Below the pieces are notes generated by a model. That model worked only from the letters and a program-made list of their open reading frames with translations, did not search any database and was not told the origin of the DNA. From Modicisalibacter luteus DSM 23508 (GTDB taxonomy: Bacteria > Pseudomonadota > Gammaproteobacteria > Pseudomonadales > Halomonadaceae), in contig NZ_KB899997.1 of NCBI RefSeq assembly GCF_000378505.1, positions 1-64,000 on the forward strand: a stretch of DNA of 64,000 bases. The letters run 5' to 3'. Numbering within the stretch: position 1 is the stretch's first letter; each line of letters opens with the position of its first letter. Below, piece by piece: positions 1-6,063 of the stretch. A program made the position numbers and the translations under genes.

Positions 1-131
1 AGGGGCCTTGAGAGGCCCGGGTAGTGGTCGCCACGACATACGGATACGCGAGTCGTATCGCCAGTCAGCTTGATCACGTTGTAAAGTGCACCGTTTCCGG
101 GTGCTGCGCCACGCGCAGCATGCCACAGTTA

Positions 132-250
132 CGCCTGACGACCATAGCGAGCGGGTCCCACCTGACCCCATGCCGAACTCAGCAGTGAAACCGCTCAGCG
201 CCGATGGTAGTGTGGGGCCTCCCCATGCGAGAGTAGGTCATCGTCAGGCA
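132..250 (+). rRNA. rrf: 5S ribosomal RNA
   Basis: The stretch carries the conserved gammaproteobacterial 5S core (GGTCCCACCTGACCCCATGC, then CGAACTCAG and CGCCGATGGTAGTGTGGGG). The ends gcctgacga (133-141) and tcgtcaggc (241-249) pair perfectly as helix I. The length of about 119 nt is normal. It is the last gene of an rRNA operon. Bases 1-131 are probably the 23S-5S spacer, since no 23S 3' end is recognisable in them. The exact ends may be off by one or two bases. Confidence 0.96.
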
Positions 251-262
251 TCTTTTCGAAAA

Positions 263-288
263 CCCCAGCCAGCCGGCTGGGGTTTTTT
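263..288 (+). terminator. rRNA operon intrinsic terminator
   Basis: CCCCAGCC and GGCTGGGG form an 8-bp GC-rich stem with a 4-nt loop, followed by six T. It lies 13 nt after the 5S rRNA and closes the rRNA operon. Confidence 0.93.
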
Positions 289-722
289 CGTTGGGGGAAA
301 GAAGAGCAATCTGTGGATCCTGAGAAGTACAAGAAAGGCTTGGCATAGTTTCAAGGATGCGCGGTAACCACGGCAGAAATATTTAACTCAGGCTTGGTAC
401 AAACGCTCCGTGGCACGTTACCCCAGCAGTTACCACACCGGCTCCTGCTCACTTTGGTTTGCTAATTAGTACGATTCAGTTCGCCCGAATCATACGGGCG
501 GTAGTTGTACATGGCTTTCAGCGTGAACTCGGTGTAAAAGTCCTTTTCCACTCACTGAGCACTTCGTTAAGTGGGATAGGCGCTCCTTATTTGGTTTGGT
601 CCAGGCGGTCACTTTTCATTTAAGTTGTGTCCAGTGCCATGACCGTCCCTGAAGCCAAAACGCTCAACGCTCTGGCTTCAGAGCCATGCCGCCGGTGGGA
701 ACAAGACAGCGTTAACGCATAT
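289..722. other. Intergenic stretch after the rRNA operon, no gene seen
   Basis: About 430 bases between the rRNA terminator and the stop of the small minus-strand gene. Open frames here overlap the 5S rRNA or the opposite-strand gene and have no ribosome-binding site. A short inverted repeat, cgcccgaat / catacgggcg near 482-502, is visible, but I cannot assign a function to it. Confidence 0.5.
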
Positions 723-947
723 CTAGCGCTGAACTACGATGGGTTCGTCCTGGTCGGGGTTCACCTGTATCTCGACCCCCATGAAGAGGTTGGGGTCGGT
801 ATCCGCCATCGTGGTCTTGGCCTGTTCCAAGCTATGCTGCATCAGTTCGGCCATCTTGACCGGAGTGACGGTAATGGACTCAGGATAGCGTCGCTCCGCC
901 AAGCGGTACTCAGTGATGGCAGATTTCAATTCGTCGGTTATGCTCAT
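723..947 (-). CDS. Small hypothetical protein (74 aa)
   Basis: The start at 947 (MSITDELKSA) is preceded by a good AGGAG at 5-6 nt spacing. The longer in-frame extension to 1040 lacks such a site and is rejected. The product is acidic, soluble and mostly helical in appearance, with an N-terminal segment rich in E, K and R and a C-terminus ending in DQDEPIVVQR. No signal peptide or membrane segment is seen. I do not recognise the family. It stands alone, divergent from the zinc-ribbon gene at 1277. The clean ribosome-binding site is the main evidence that it is real. Confidence 0.62.
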   Translation of the reverse strand: MSITDELKSAITEYRLAERRYPESITVTPVKMAELMQHSLEQAKTTMADTDPNLFMGVEIQVNPDQDEPIVVQR

Positions 948-1160
948 GTGGTCTCCTAATCGAGCGGCGTACCCTAACATTACAGGGCATGCATCCCAAG
1001 CAAGGTTTGCTGAAAAGTATTCCTTTCCATGACATGCCACCTCCCTGTCGTATAAGACTCAGCAGGCCATGACTCAAGGAGCATTCCCTTGATTGTGCGT
1101 AAAAAATTGTTTTAGAAAGAAATTTAGGATTCTGTCGTGTATGCTTTGGTTGTACTCGGC

Positions 1161-1188
1161 TTGTACATGAAGAATTTTGCTTTATGCT
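1161..1188 (+). promoter_or_regulatory. Candidate sigma-70 promoter for the zinc-ribbon gene
   Basis: TTGTAC (1161-1166) and TATGCT (1183-1188) are separated by 16 bp, within an AT-rich block (1095-1195) that stands out against the GC-rich background. Transcription would begin near 1195 and leave a leader of roughly 80 nt before the gene at 1277. The rest of the gap from 948 to 1276 holds the divergent upstream region of the small gene at 723-947; nothing else is recognised there. Confidence 0.45.
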
Positions 1189-1276
1189 AGGCATTTGTTA
1201 GCAGCCGTATCGACTGGCTGCGCTAACTCTACCTGGTCACGGAAAGATCAGGAAAATACATCTGGCAGGAGGCCAT

Positions 1277-1534
1277 ATGCTAAATCGCTCTAGGCAAGTT
1301 ACGTGCCCTACATGTTCCGGCACCAATTACTGGAAAGGCAACCCGGACCCCACCTCGGCCCTACATTGTCGTTATTGCGAAAACTTCGTAACGACGTATG
1401 ACGATTACATCCGGAGCGCTATTCAACACGAAGCTGAGCAGTTACTGGCGCAGTTCACTGAAGCACGTACTGCCGATGATCTGGCCTATCTCAAGCGTGT
1501 ACTGGCCGAGCCAGAGCAGCGCTTGAGTGCCTGA
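1277..1534 (+). CDS. Small zinc-ribbon protein, paralogue A
   Basis: An 85-aa protein whose N-terminal half has two CxxC knuckles: CPTC at residues 10-13 and CRYC at about 31-34. These probably bind one zinc ion. A helical, acidic tail of about 45 residues (IQHEAEQLLAQFTEA) follows. The start is fixed by GGCAGGAGG six bases upstream. A second gene at 2531 encodes a close relative with the same motifs (TNYWKG versus TNFWKG; CRYC in both) and nearly the same leader sequence, so the pair arose by duplication. No signal peptide is seen. I do not know the function; a nucleic-acid or protein-binding adaptor is possible. Confidence 0.75.
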   Translation: MLNRSRQVTCPTCSGTNYWKGNPDPTSALHCRYCENFVTTYDDYIRSAIQHEAEQLLAQFTEARTADDLAYLKRVLAEPEQRLSA

Positions 1535-1593
1535 TTAGCCGTGCCCAAGCACGTCAAGTCTGACGACACCAGGCTAGACGTGCCTAGGTTGGC

Positions 1594-2166
1594 TCAGGCG
1601 AGCAGGCCCAGATGCTCGACAAGAATCGTCGAGCCAATGCCAATCAAAATGATCCCTCCTACAATCTCAGTCCGTTTTCCGACAATCGTTCCTAGTACAC
1701 GCCCCAGCATGACGCCGAGCGTCGTCATGCATAGTGTCGCCATGCCAATGGCCAGCGCCGTCCAGACGATATGAACGTCCATGAAAGCCAGGCCGACACC
1801 GACCGCCAACGCATCGATGCTGGTCGAGAAGGCTGTGAGGACCAAGCGTAGGGAGGAGTGACGCGAAGTCCTGGGCTGTGGGGTAGCTGTATCCCGCTGC
1901 AGCCCCTCAAGGATCATGTGACCGCCCAGCATCAGCAACAGCGTGAACGCGATCCAGTGGTCCCACGCGGCGACATACTGCGCCATCGATAGGCCAAGCG
2001 CCCACCCCACCAGTGGCGTTACCGTTTCAACGACGCCAAAGATCATGCCGGTACGCAGAGCTTCTGCGAAGCGGGGACGATGAAGCGTAGCGCCTTTGCT
2101 CAACGAAGCCACAAAGGCATCGCTAGACATCGAGAAGGCTAAAAGGAAGGTAGAAAACAGGGACAT
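1594..2166 (-). CDS. mntP: Manganese efflux pump MntP
   Basis: A 190-aa inner-membrane protein with about six hydrophobic segments arranged as two repeats, each carrying an S-x-DAxxV/A motif: [14 protein letters not shown] near residue 12 and [12 protein letters not shown] near 113. This matches the MntP/YebN family (Mn2+ exporters of about 188 aa). It protects against manganese excess. The start at 2166 lacks a classic Shine-Dalgarno sequence; the region just upstream lies in a stable hairpin attached to a Mn-riboswitch-like leader (2172-2335). That arrangement supports both the gene identity and control by manganese. It sits between two paralogous zinc-ribbon genes transcribed in the opposite direction. 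Confidence 0.93.
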   Translation of the reverse strand: MSLFSTFLLAFSMSSDAFVASLSKGATLHRPRFAEALRTGMIFGVVETVTPLVGWALGLSMAQYVAAWDHWIAFTLLLMLGGHMILEGLQRDTATPQPRTSRHSSLRLVLTAFSTSIDALAVGVGLAFMDVHIVWTALAIGMATLCMTTLGVMLGRVLGTIVGKRTEIVGGIILIGIGSTILVEHLGLLA

Positions 2167-2171
2167 TGGCA

Positions 2172-2335
2172 GGCGCCCGCGCCGGTGATACGAGTCAATG
2201 ACAAGCGCGCCACCGGCTAGAGCGCGGGCATGTCATTGGTCTCGCCAACCTTGCGGCCACCCGTGCCACGGCAAATGCCGACTGTGTTGACACGGGGACT
2301 TCCTTGGCGGAAGCAGGCTACTCCCCAAAAAACGA
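2172..2335 (-). promoter_or_regulatory. yybP-ykoY (Mn2+) riboswitch with expression platform upstream of mntP
   Basis: Read on the minus strand, the leader begins with GGGGAGTAGCC (complement of 2317-2327) and ends its aptamer part with GGCGAGACC (2239-2247), features typical of the yybP-ykoY class known to control mntP. Downstream, CCCGCGC (2222-2228) pairs with GCGCGGG, and CCGGTG with CACCGG, forming a long hairpin ending a few bases before the mntP ATG, which probably hides the ribosome-binding site. CAATGACA at the aptamer edge (2231-2238) is an exact complement of TGTCATTG (2196-2203), offering the alternative pairing. Aptamer identity is by motif; the switching model is inference. Confidence 0.82.
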
Positions 2336-2530
2336 GACCCATCTTACCCGAAAGGCGAACGCGAGTCACATTGCCGCTTACGCACGCTTCAGGGTGTATC
2401 TTCTCATGCTTCGGTATGGTCCCGGTCAAGAGAAAGCAGGGTTTGCCAAAGCCTGTTTAAGGGGGATACCGGTGTCGATGTGGCAGTGGTACGTTACGTT
2501 TCGATAACAACACAAAAGGCAGGAGGCCTT

Positions 2531-2920
2531 ATGTTTAATCTTTCACGCTCAGTCACTTGCCCCCATTGCCAAGGCACCAATTTCTGGAAAGGCGACCCTG
2601 CACCTGCCGATGCGCTGACCTGTCGTTACTGCCGATCCCTGATCACGACTTATGACGAGTACATCTACGAATTCGTCCGTGAGGAAGCGGCACGTATGCT
2701 GGCCCAGTTCATGGAGACCGACTCCAAACGTGACTTGGCGCTAATCAAGCATGCCTTGTCACAGCAGCATCTGCCTGGCTACAGGAAGGCTCCGTTGAGG
2801 CAAGGGACGACTCTAGAACATGGGGAAGAGGTGAAAGGCGTGCGCAGGAAGCTGAACGGGCAGTTATTGCCGAGAGCAAGGCGCTGGTATCGGTTCGACG
2901 ACCAGCCCTTGAGCCCGTAA
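2531..2920 (+). CDS. Small zinc-ribbon protein, paralogue B with extended tail
   Basis: A 129-aa protein. Residues 1-80 align with the 85-aa protein at 1277: CPHC, TNFWKGDP, CRYC, TTYDEYI and a helical segment EEAARMLAQF. About 50 extra residues at the C-terminus are basic (KGVRRKLNGQLLPRARRWYRF) and have no counterpart in paralogue A. The start is set by GGCAGGAGG, the same leader as in paralogue A, six bases before ATG. The upstream in-frame extension to 2480 is rejected because it has no ribosome-binding site. The function is unknown; the basic tail might contact nucleic acid, but this is a guess. Confidence 0.72.
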   Translation: MFNLSRSVTCPHCQGTNFWKGDPAPADALTCRYCRSLITTYDEYIYEFVREEAARMLAQFMETDSKRDLALIKHALSQQHLPGYRKAPLRQGTTLEHGEEVKGVRRKLNGQLLPRARRWYRFDDQPLSP

Positions 2921-2945
2921 CGGATAGAGCCGCTATATAACTATG

Positions 2946-2973
2946 ACGAGGGCCGGCAAATGTCGGCCCTCGT
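2946..2973. terminator. Hairpin between convergent small genes
   Basis: ACGAGGGCCG...CGGCCCTCGT forms a near-perfect stem of 10 bp or more around a short loop, 25 nt after the stop of the zinc-ribbon gene and downstream of the minus-strand gene at 3078. Only a short T run (gtagttt) follows on the plus strand, so termination may be weak or shared by both strands. Confidence 0.5.
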
Positions 2974-3077
2974 AGTTTGATGAAAGGGTGCGGGGCAGCG
3001 CATCGGCCCTTGAATTAGGTGAGGTGCATGGCCTGGCCACCTTCACTTGGTGAGCCAGGCCATGCGGCACCGAACAT

Positions 3078-3296
3078 TTAGTGCACCACTTTCCATAGCT
3101 GCAGAAGCGGTTCCTTGATTCCATTACGCCGGGCCACGTATTCCGCTTCCCGTCGTGCATTGGCAGCCTGTTCAACACTCAGTGGTCCATCGTCGAGGCT
3201 GCGGCGGGCTGTTGCAATGGAATGGTCTGCCCGGGAAATCCTGTCGATACCCAACCAAACGCGAATTGAATGTGCCGTTCTCTGTGTCTTGTCCAT
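3078..3296 (-). CDS. Small hypothetical basic protein (72 aa)
   Basis: The ATG at 3296 has GGAGGAGT seven bases upstream, a near-ideal ribosome-binding site, which is the main support. The sequence is rich in R, A and H with no cysteine, signal peptide or membrane span, and looks helical (SVEQAANARREAEYVARRNG). The family is not recognised. The upstream region on the minus strand (3300-3370) is relatively AT-rich and may hold its promoter. It stands alone, facing the zinc-ribbon gene at 2531 with a hairpin between them. Confidence 0.6.
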   Translation of the reverse strand: MDKTQRTAHSIRVWLGIDRISRADHSIATARRSLDDGPLSVEQAANARREAEYVARRNGIKEPLLQLWKVVH

Positions 3297-3693
3297 AAGG
3301 TACTCCTCCGTGTTTCACAAAGGCTTTCCGTGCCTTTTCTATACATTAGTACACATCGCGTTACATTCAAGGAAAATAACCTGCTCCTTTGGTGCCTATA
3401 GCGCTTTGAATCTATGCAGTCCAGAAATGGGCACGTTGAGTGAGCTTATGATTAACGTTTCTGTATCTCTGTATATCGATAACGGAGGCGCAATAGCATG
3501 GAACAACTAGGCAGTTGTAATCGCGTCGGCCAATGGCGAAGGGAACTTGTGCTTAAGGGGACAGCACAACGGAACCGAAGGGTACGGCGGAGGGGGAGGA
3601 AGCTAAGCTGCGCTGCTCGCAACGGTGAAGGTAGGGCCATGATGGATCAGCCCGGTGCGTTACCGGGCTGTTATGCAGATAAGCGTGTGAGGC
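3297..3693. other. Intergenic stretch with a doubtful ORF
   Basis: The region carries the upstream side of the minus-strand gene ending at 3078. A plus-strand frame from 3498 has a possible CGGAGG nine bases before its ATG. Its arginine-rich translation runs through a hairpin (3648-3670) and into the opposite-strand gene, so I do not call it. AT-rich segments at 3335-3375 and 3440-3480 could hold promoters. Confidence 0.4.
3648..3670. terminator. Possible terminator hairpin
   Basis: CAGCCCGGT and ACCGGGCTG form a perfect 9-bp stem with a 5-nt loop. On the plus strand it is followed by only TTAT. On the minus strand it lies 24 nt beyond the stop of the gene at 3694-3909 and could end that transcript, although no U tract follows there. 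Confidence 0.4.
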
Positions 3694-3909
3694 TCAATTC
3701 ATCCGCTTGGAAACAGTGCAGCGGCAAGTATCGTGGCCCACTTCATCAACACGCAGCTGATAGTACGCAAGCTTCGTCACGTTGCCTTCCTTGGAGACTG
3801 GAGAGTTTCGATCGATCACATGGCATGTGACACCTTCAGCCAGTTGGCTCACACGAGGTTTCAGCCACCACTGCGGTATTTCCAAGGTTCTTTTGTTCGC
3901 GAAATCCAT
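3694..3909 (-). CDS. Small hypothetical protein (71 aa)
   Basis: The start is placed at the second ATG (3909, MDFANKRTLE) because AAAGGAG lies eight to nine bases upstream; the ATG at 3918 overlaps that site. The product has a tryptophan pair (PQWWLKP), a central VTCHVIDR segment and a C-terminal CRC motif (GHDTCRCTVSKR). No signal peptide or membrane span is visible. The family is not recognised. The pattern of a short beta-rich protein with scattered cysteines could fit a small metal-binding or regulatory protein, but nothing in the context supports a specific role. Confidence 0.58.
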   Translation of the reverse strand: MDFANKRTLEIPQWWLKPRVSQLAEGVTCHVIDRNSPVSKEGNVTKLAYYQLRVDEVGHDTCRCTVSKRMN

Positions 3910-4299
3910 TTCGTTCATCTCCTTTGCTTCTTAAGGCGCCATTACGGCTTAGTACGGTATCCTTCCGCTAGGGTGTCAAGGTAGACGACACGCGCCGTCT
4001 TGTCATGCTTGGAGTGTCATCAGTGCAGGCAGCCTGCAGAGGCAGGGTTTTGCTGGCCTCATCAAGAATTCGCGCTAGCTGCCGATGATGAAAAGGATGT
4101 CTTACGTGGCCAAGGATAGAGCTGATCCACTTCGTGGAAGCAACAGTGAAGTTGCCAGCGAAAAAGCGCTTTTCGGTAATAATTCAGACTCAAAATCTTC
4201 ACATGATGCTAATAAAGCGTCTAAATCGTCTTTTCCTTTTTCGATGGGCAGCAAGAGAGCCGTCGTAAGATGGCCTAGCTGTATCCCGCATTTGCATTT

Positions 4300-4331
4300 G
4301 CCCGGTGACCTCGCGTCCCCGGGCTTTTTTT
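4300..4331 (+). terminator. Intrinsic terminator with no upstream gene
   Basis: GCCCGG (4300-4305) pairs with CCGGGC (4319-4324), followed by seven T. It is a strong rho-independent terminator on the plus strand, but no credible plus-strand protein gene precedes it for more than 1 kb. Confidence 0.75.
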
Positions 4332-4425
4332 CGTTGCGACATCTTTGTCTTGCGGGATTTAGCCTTTAGTCGAAGATGCTTGCTCTTACCGTCGGGGGTA
4401 AGAGGCGCTATTATCGAAAAGCTGA

Positions 4426-4461
4426 CAGTCCTTCGTGAAAACGCATGAAGGACTGTTTTTT
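4426..4461 (+). terminator. Intrinsic terminator or attenuator just before rnk
   Basis: CAGTCCTTC and GAAGGACTG form a perfect 9-bp stem with a 12-nt loop, followed by six T. It ends 38 nt before the rnk start. It either closes a small transcript or acts as an attenuator in the rnk leader. Confidence 0.8.
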
Positions 4462-4499
4462 CTGCGCGATTGCGCATGGCCAAAGAGAAGGAGTCTCTG

Positions 4500-4910
4500 A
4501 TGCCGCGCCCGATGCTTGTCATGAATCGGCTGGATGCCGAACGTGTCCAACACCTGATCGACACCTGTGATAAACACAACCGTTCCGTTGCCGAGATTCT
4601 ACAGGCCGAACTGCTGCGTGCCGAAATCTTCGATCCCGAAGAAATGCCGGCAGATGTGATCAGTATGAACAGTCAATTTCGCTTTACCGAACTGACCTAC
4701 GGCAACGCCATTACACGCACCCTTGTCTATCCGCATGCGTTGGCTGAGACGCCGGATGGACTTTCAATTCTGGCGCCGGTCGGTGCTGCCCTGTTGGGGT
4801 TACGCGTAGGCGAGTCCATCGACTGGCTGTTGCCCGACGGGCGCCCGACGCGCCTGCGAGTCGATGCCATCCTTTGGCAGCCGGAAGCCGCCAAGCAGTA
4901 TCATCGCTAG
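4500..4910 (+). CDS. rnk: Regulator of nucleoside diphosphate kinase Rnk
   Basis: A 136-aa protein of the Rnk/GreA-C family, which binds RNA polymerase and affects nucleotide pool balance. The N-terminal 45 residues form a short helical region. The C-terminal part has the GreA/GreB-like beta fold, visible in NSQFRFTE, LVYPHAL and LSILAPVGAALLGLRVGESIDWLLPDG, close to the family signature (normal length about 136). The start at 4500 (MPRPMLVMNR) has AAGGAG at seven bases; the in-frame ATG at 4470 has none. It is probably cotranscribed with the LysE-family gene 21 nt downstream. The strong terminator-like hairpin before it may modulate expression. Confidence 0.88.
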   Translation: MPRPMLVMNRLDAERVQHLIDTCDKHNRSVAEILQAELLRAEIFDPEEMPADVISMNSQFRFTELTYGNAITRTLVYPHALAETPDGLSILAPVGAALLGLRVGESIDWLLPDGRPTRLRVDAILWQPEAAKQYHR

Positions 4911-4931
4911 CCGAGTCTATAGAGGAAAGGT

Positions 4932-5543
4932 ATGCCGCTAACACTATGGCTGTCGCTGGCCGCAGTCTGTGCGATGGGAGCCATGTCGCCGGGGCCTAGC
5001 CTGGCGATGGTCCTGCGGCATACATTGGGAGGCGGTCGTACACCCGGCGTCGTGGCTGGGCTTAGTCATGCGTTGGGGGTCGGGTTCTATGCCCTACTGA
5101 CGGTCTGGGGGCTAGGCGCCGTGATCACGCATCAGCCCATGCTATTTAATATGATTACCTGGGCCGGCGCTGCCTATCTGGCCTGGCTGGGGATCAAGGC
5201 GCTGGGTGCCGGACGTGGCGGTGCGCTGGAAGCCCAAGCCGTCATTACCAACCCGGTCCAGGCCGCGCGTGACGGTGTGCTGGTTGCCTTGGCCAATCCC
5301 AAGCTGATCCTGTTCTTCGTCGCGCTGCTCAGCCAGTTCGTCAGTGCCGACATGGGATGGATGGCAAAGGCGATCATCGTCGCGACGGCAACATTAATCG
5401 ACGGCGCCTGGTATGTGCTGGTCGCTGTGGCGCTGTCGCATTCCCGGGTGATGCCCTGGCTACAGGCGCGCGCTCATTGGATCAATCGAATCACCGGGGT
5501 GTTACTGCTCGCCCTGGCATTGCGAGTGTTGCTCGGTCCCTAG
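4932..5543 (+). CDS. LysE/RhtB family amino-acid exporter
   Basis: A 203-aa inner-membrane protein with five to six hydrophobic segments. It has the LysE signature MSPGPSLAMVLRHTLGGGRTPG near residues 19-38 and a conserved ALANPKLILFF segment around residue 118. Members export amino acids such as lysine, homoserine, threonine or cysteine; the substrate cannot be read from sequence. The length is typical (about 205). The start follows GAGGAAAGGT. It follows rnk by 21 nt, so the two are probably cotranscribed. Its stop overlaps the convergent copper-chaperone gene by 4 nt. Confidence 0.87.
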   Translation: MPLTLWLSLAAVCAMGAMSPGPSLAMVLRHTLGGGRTPGVVAGLSHALGVGFYALLTVWGLGAVITHQPMLFNMITWAGAAYLAWLGIKALGAGRGGALEAQAVITNPVQAARDGVLVALANPKLILFFVALLSQFVSADMGWMAKAIIVATATLIDGAWYVLVAVALSHSRVMPWLQARAHWINRITGVLLLALALRVLLGP

Positions 5544-6028
5544 TGCCGGTGAGGCTCGTTCGTCTTCTGTCCGGTGTTGTTGCCCTGTACCTGAACATCG
5601 ATTTCCAGTGAAGGGTGATGCTGGAATTCCAGCGTCAGTGGAAGTCTGTCTCCCGGCTTGAGCGCGTGCTTCAATCCAATCAACATTAGGTGCACGCCAT
5701 TCCCGGGGCGCATCTCCACGCTGTCCCCTGCGGCGATCTCAAGGTTTTTAATATGCCGCATGCGCATCATCCCGTTGTGCATTGACATGTCATGCAATTC
5801 CACCGCCTCGCTGATTGGTGATCGAGCCCCGGTCAGGATCACCGAGTGCTGTCTGGCGCCGATGGTGAGGTAGGCGGCGCCAGTCGGGGCACCTGGCGGC
5901 GTCGACATGGCGAAAGCGCTAGTGATATGGATACCGTTCCGGCCGGTCGTGTCGGGCTGTGCCAGCAATCGTGTCGGCTCGGCCATGATCGATAAGGCCA
6001 ACAGGAGCATCGCGAGTGAGCGGATCAT
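5540..6028 (-). CDS. Periplasmic copper chaperone PCu(A)C
   Basis: A 162-aa secreted protein with an N-terminal signal (MIRSLAMLLLALSIMAEP...LLAQ) and the PCu(A)C/DUF461 domain. The Cu(I)-binding H-x-M, methionine-rich and H-x-M elements are visible: LHDMSMHNGMMRMRH and, about 25 residues later, GVHLMLIGLK. The family delivers copper to cytochrome oxidase or buffers periplasmic copper. The start at 6028 is the only one giving a proper signal peptide; the longer frame to 6217 runs into the neighbouring gene. It lies 35 nt downstream of the AidB-type gene on the same strand. No Sco or cytochrome-oxidase genes are adjacent. Confidence 0.88.
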   Translation of the reverse strand: MIRSLAMLLLALSIMAEPTRLLAQPDTTGRNGIHITSAFAMSTPPGAPTGAAYLTIGARQHSVILTGARSPISEAVELHDMSMHNGMMRMRHIKNLEIAAGDSVEMRPGNGVHLMLIGLKHALKPGDRLPLTLEFQHHPSLEIDVQVQGNNTGQKTNEPHRH

Positions 6029-6063
6029 GTCTGGTTCAAGGCAGTGAAAGATGTGCCGGCTTG

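Larger units (their letters stand above)
3910..4499. other. 590-base non-coding block with two terminators, possible small RNAs
   Basis: Between the minus-strand gene at 3694 and rnk no convincing protein gene is visible. The frame at 4085-4369 has atypical composition and runs through the terminator at 4300. Two intrinsic terminators on the plus strand (4300-4331 and 4426-4461) have no upstream coding gene on that strand. A perfect 8-bp hairpin, CTCTTACC/GGTAAGAG (4383-4404), sits just before the second. The simplest reading is one or two small RNAs, or attenuation of rnk. Confidence 0.45.

Noticed and set aside
86-367. Plus-strand open frame of 93 codons at the window start
   Set aside because: It runs through the 5S rRNA and its terminator and has no ribosome-binding site.
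627-959. Plus-strand frame of 110 codons
   Set aside because: It is antisense to the small gene at 723-947, which has a good AGGAG and more natural composition.
3498-3830. Plus-strand frame of 110 codons with CGGAGG nine bases before ATG
   Set aside because: The Arg- and Cys-rich translation looks unnatural, crosses a perfect hairpin at 3648-3670 and overlaps the better supported minus-strand gene. It remains a weak possibility for a shorter peptide.
4085-4369. Plus-strand frame of 94 codons
   Set aside because: It reads through the intrinsic terminator at 4300-4331, lacks a ribosome-binding site and has atypical composition.
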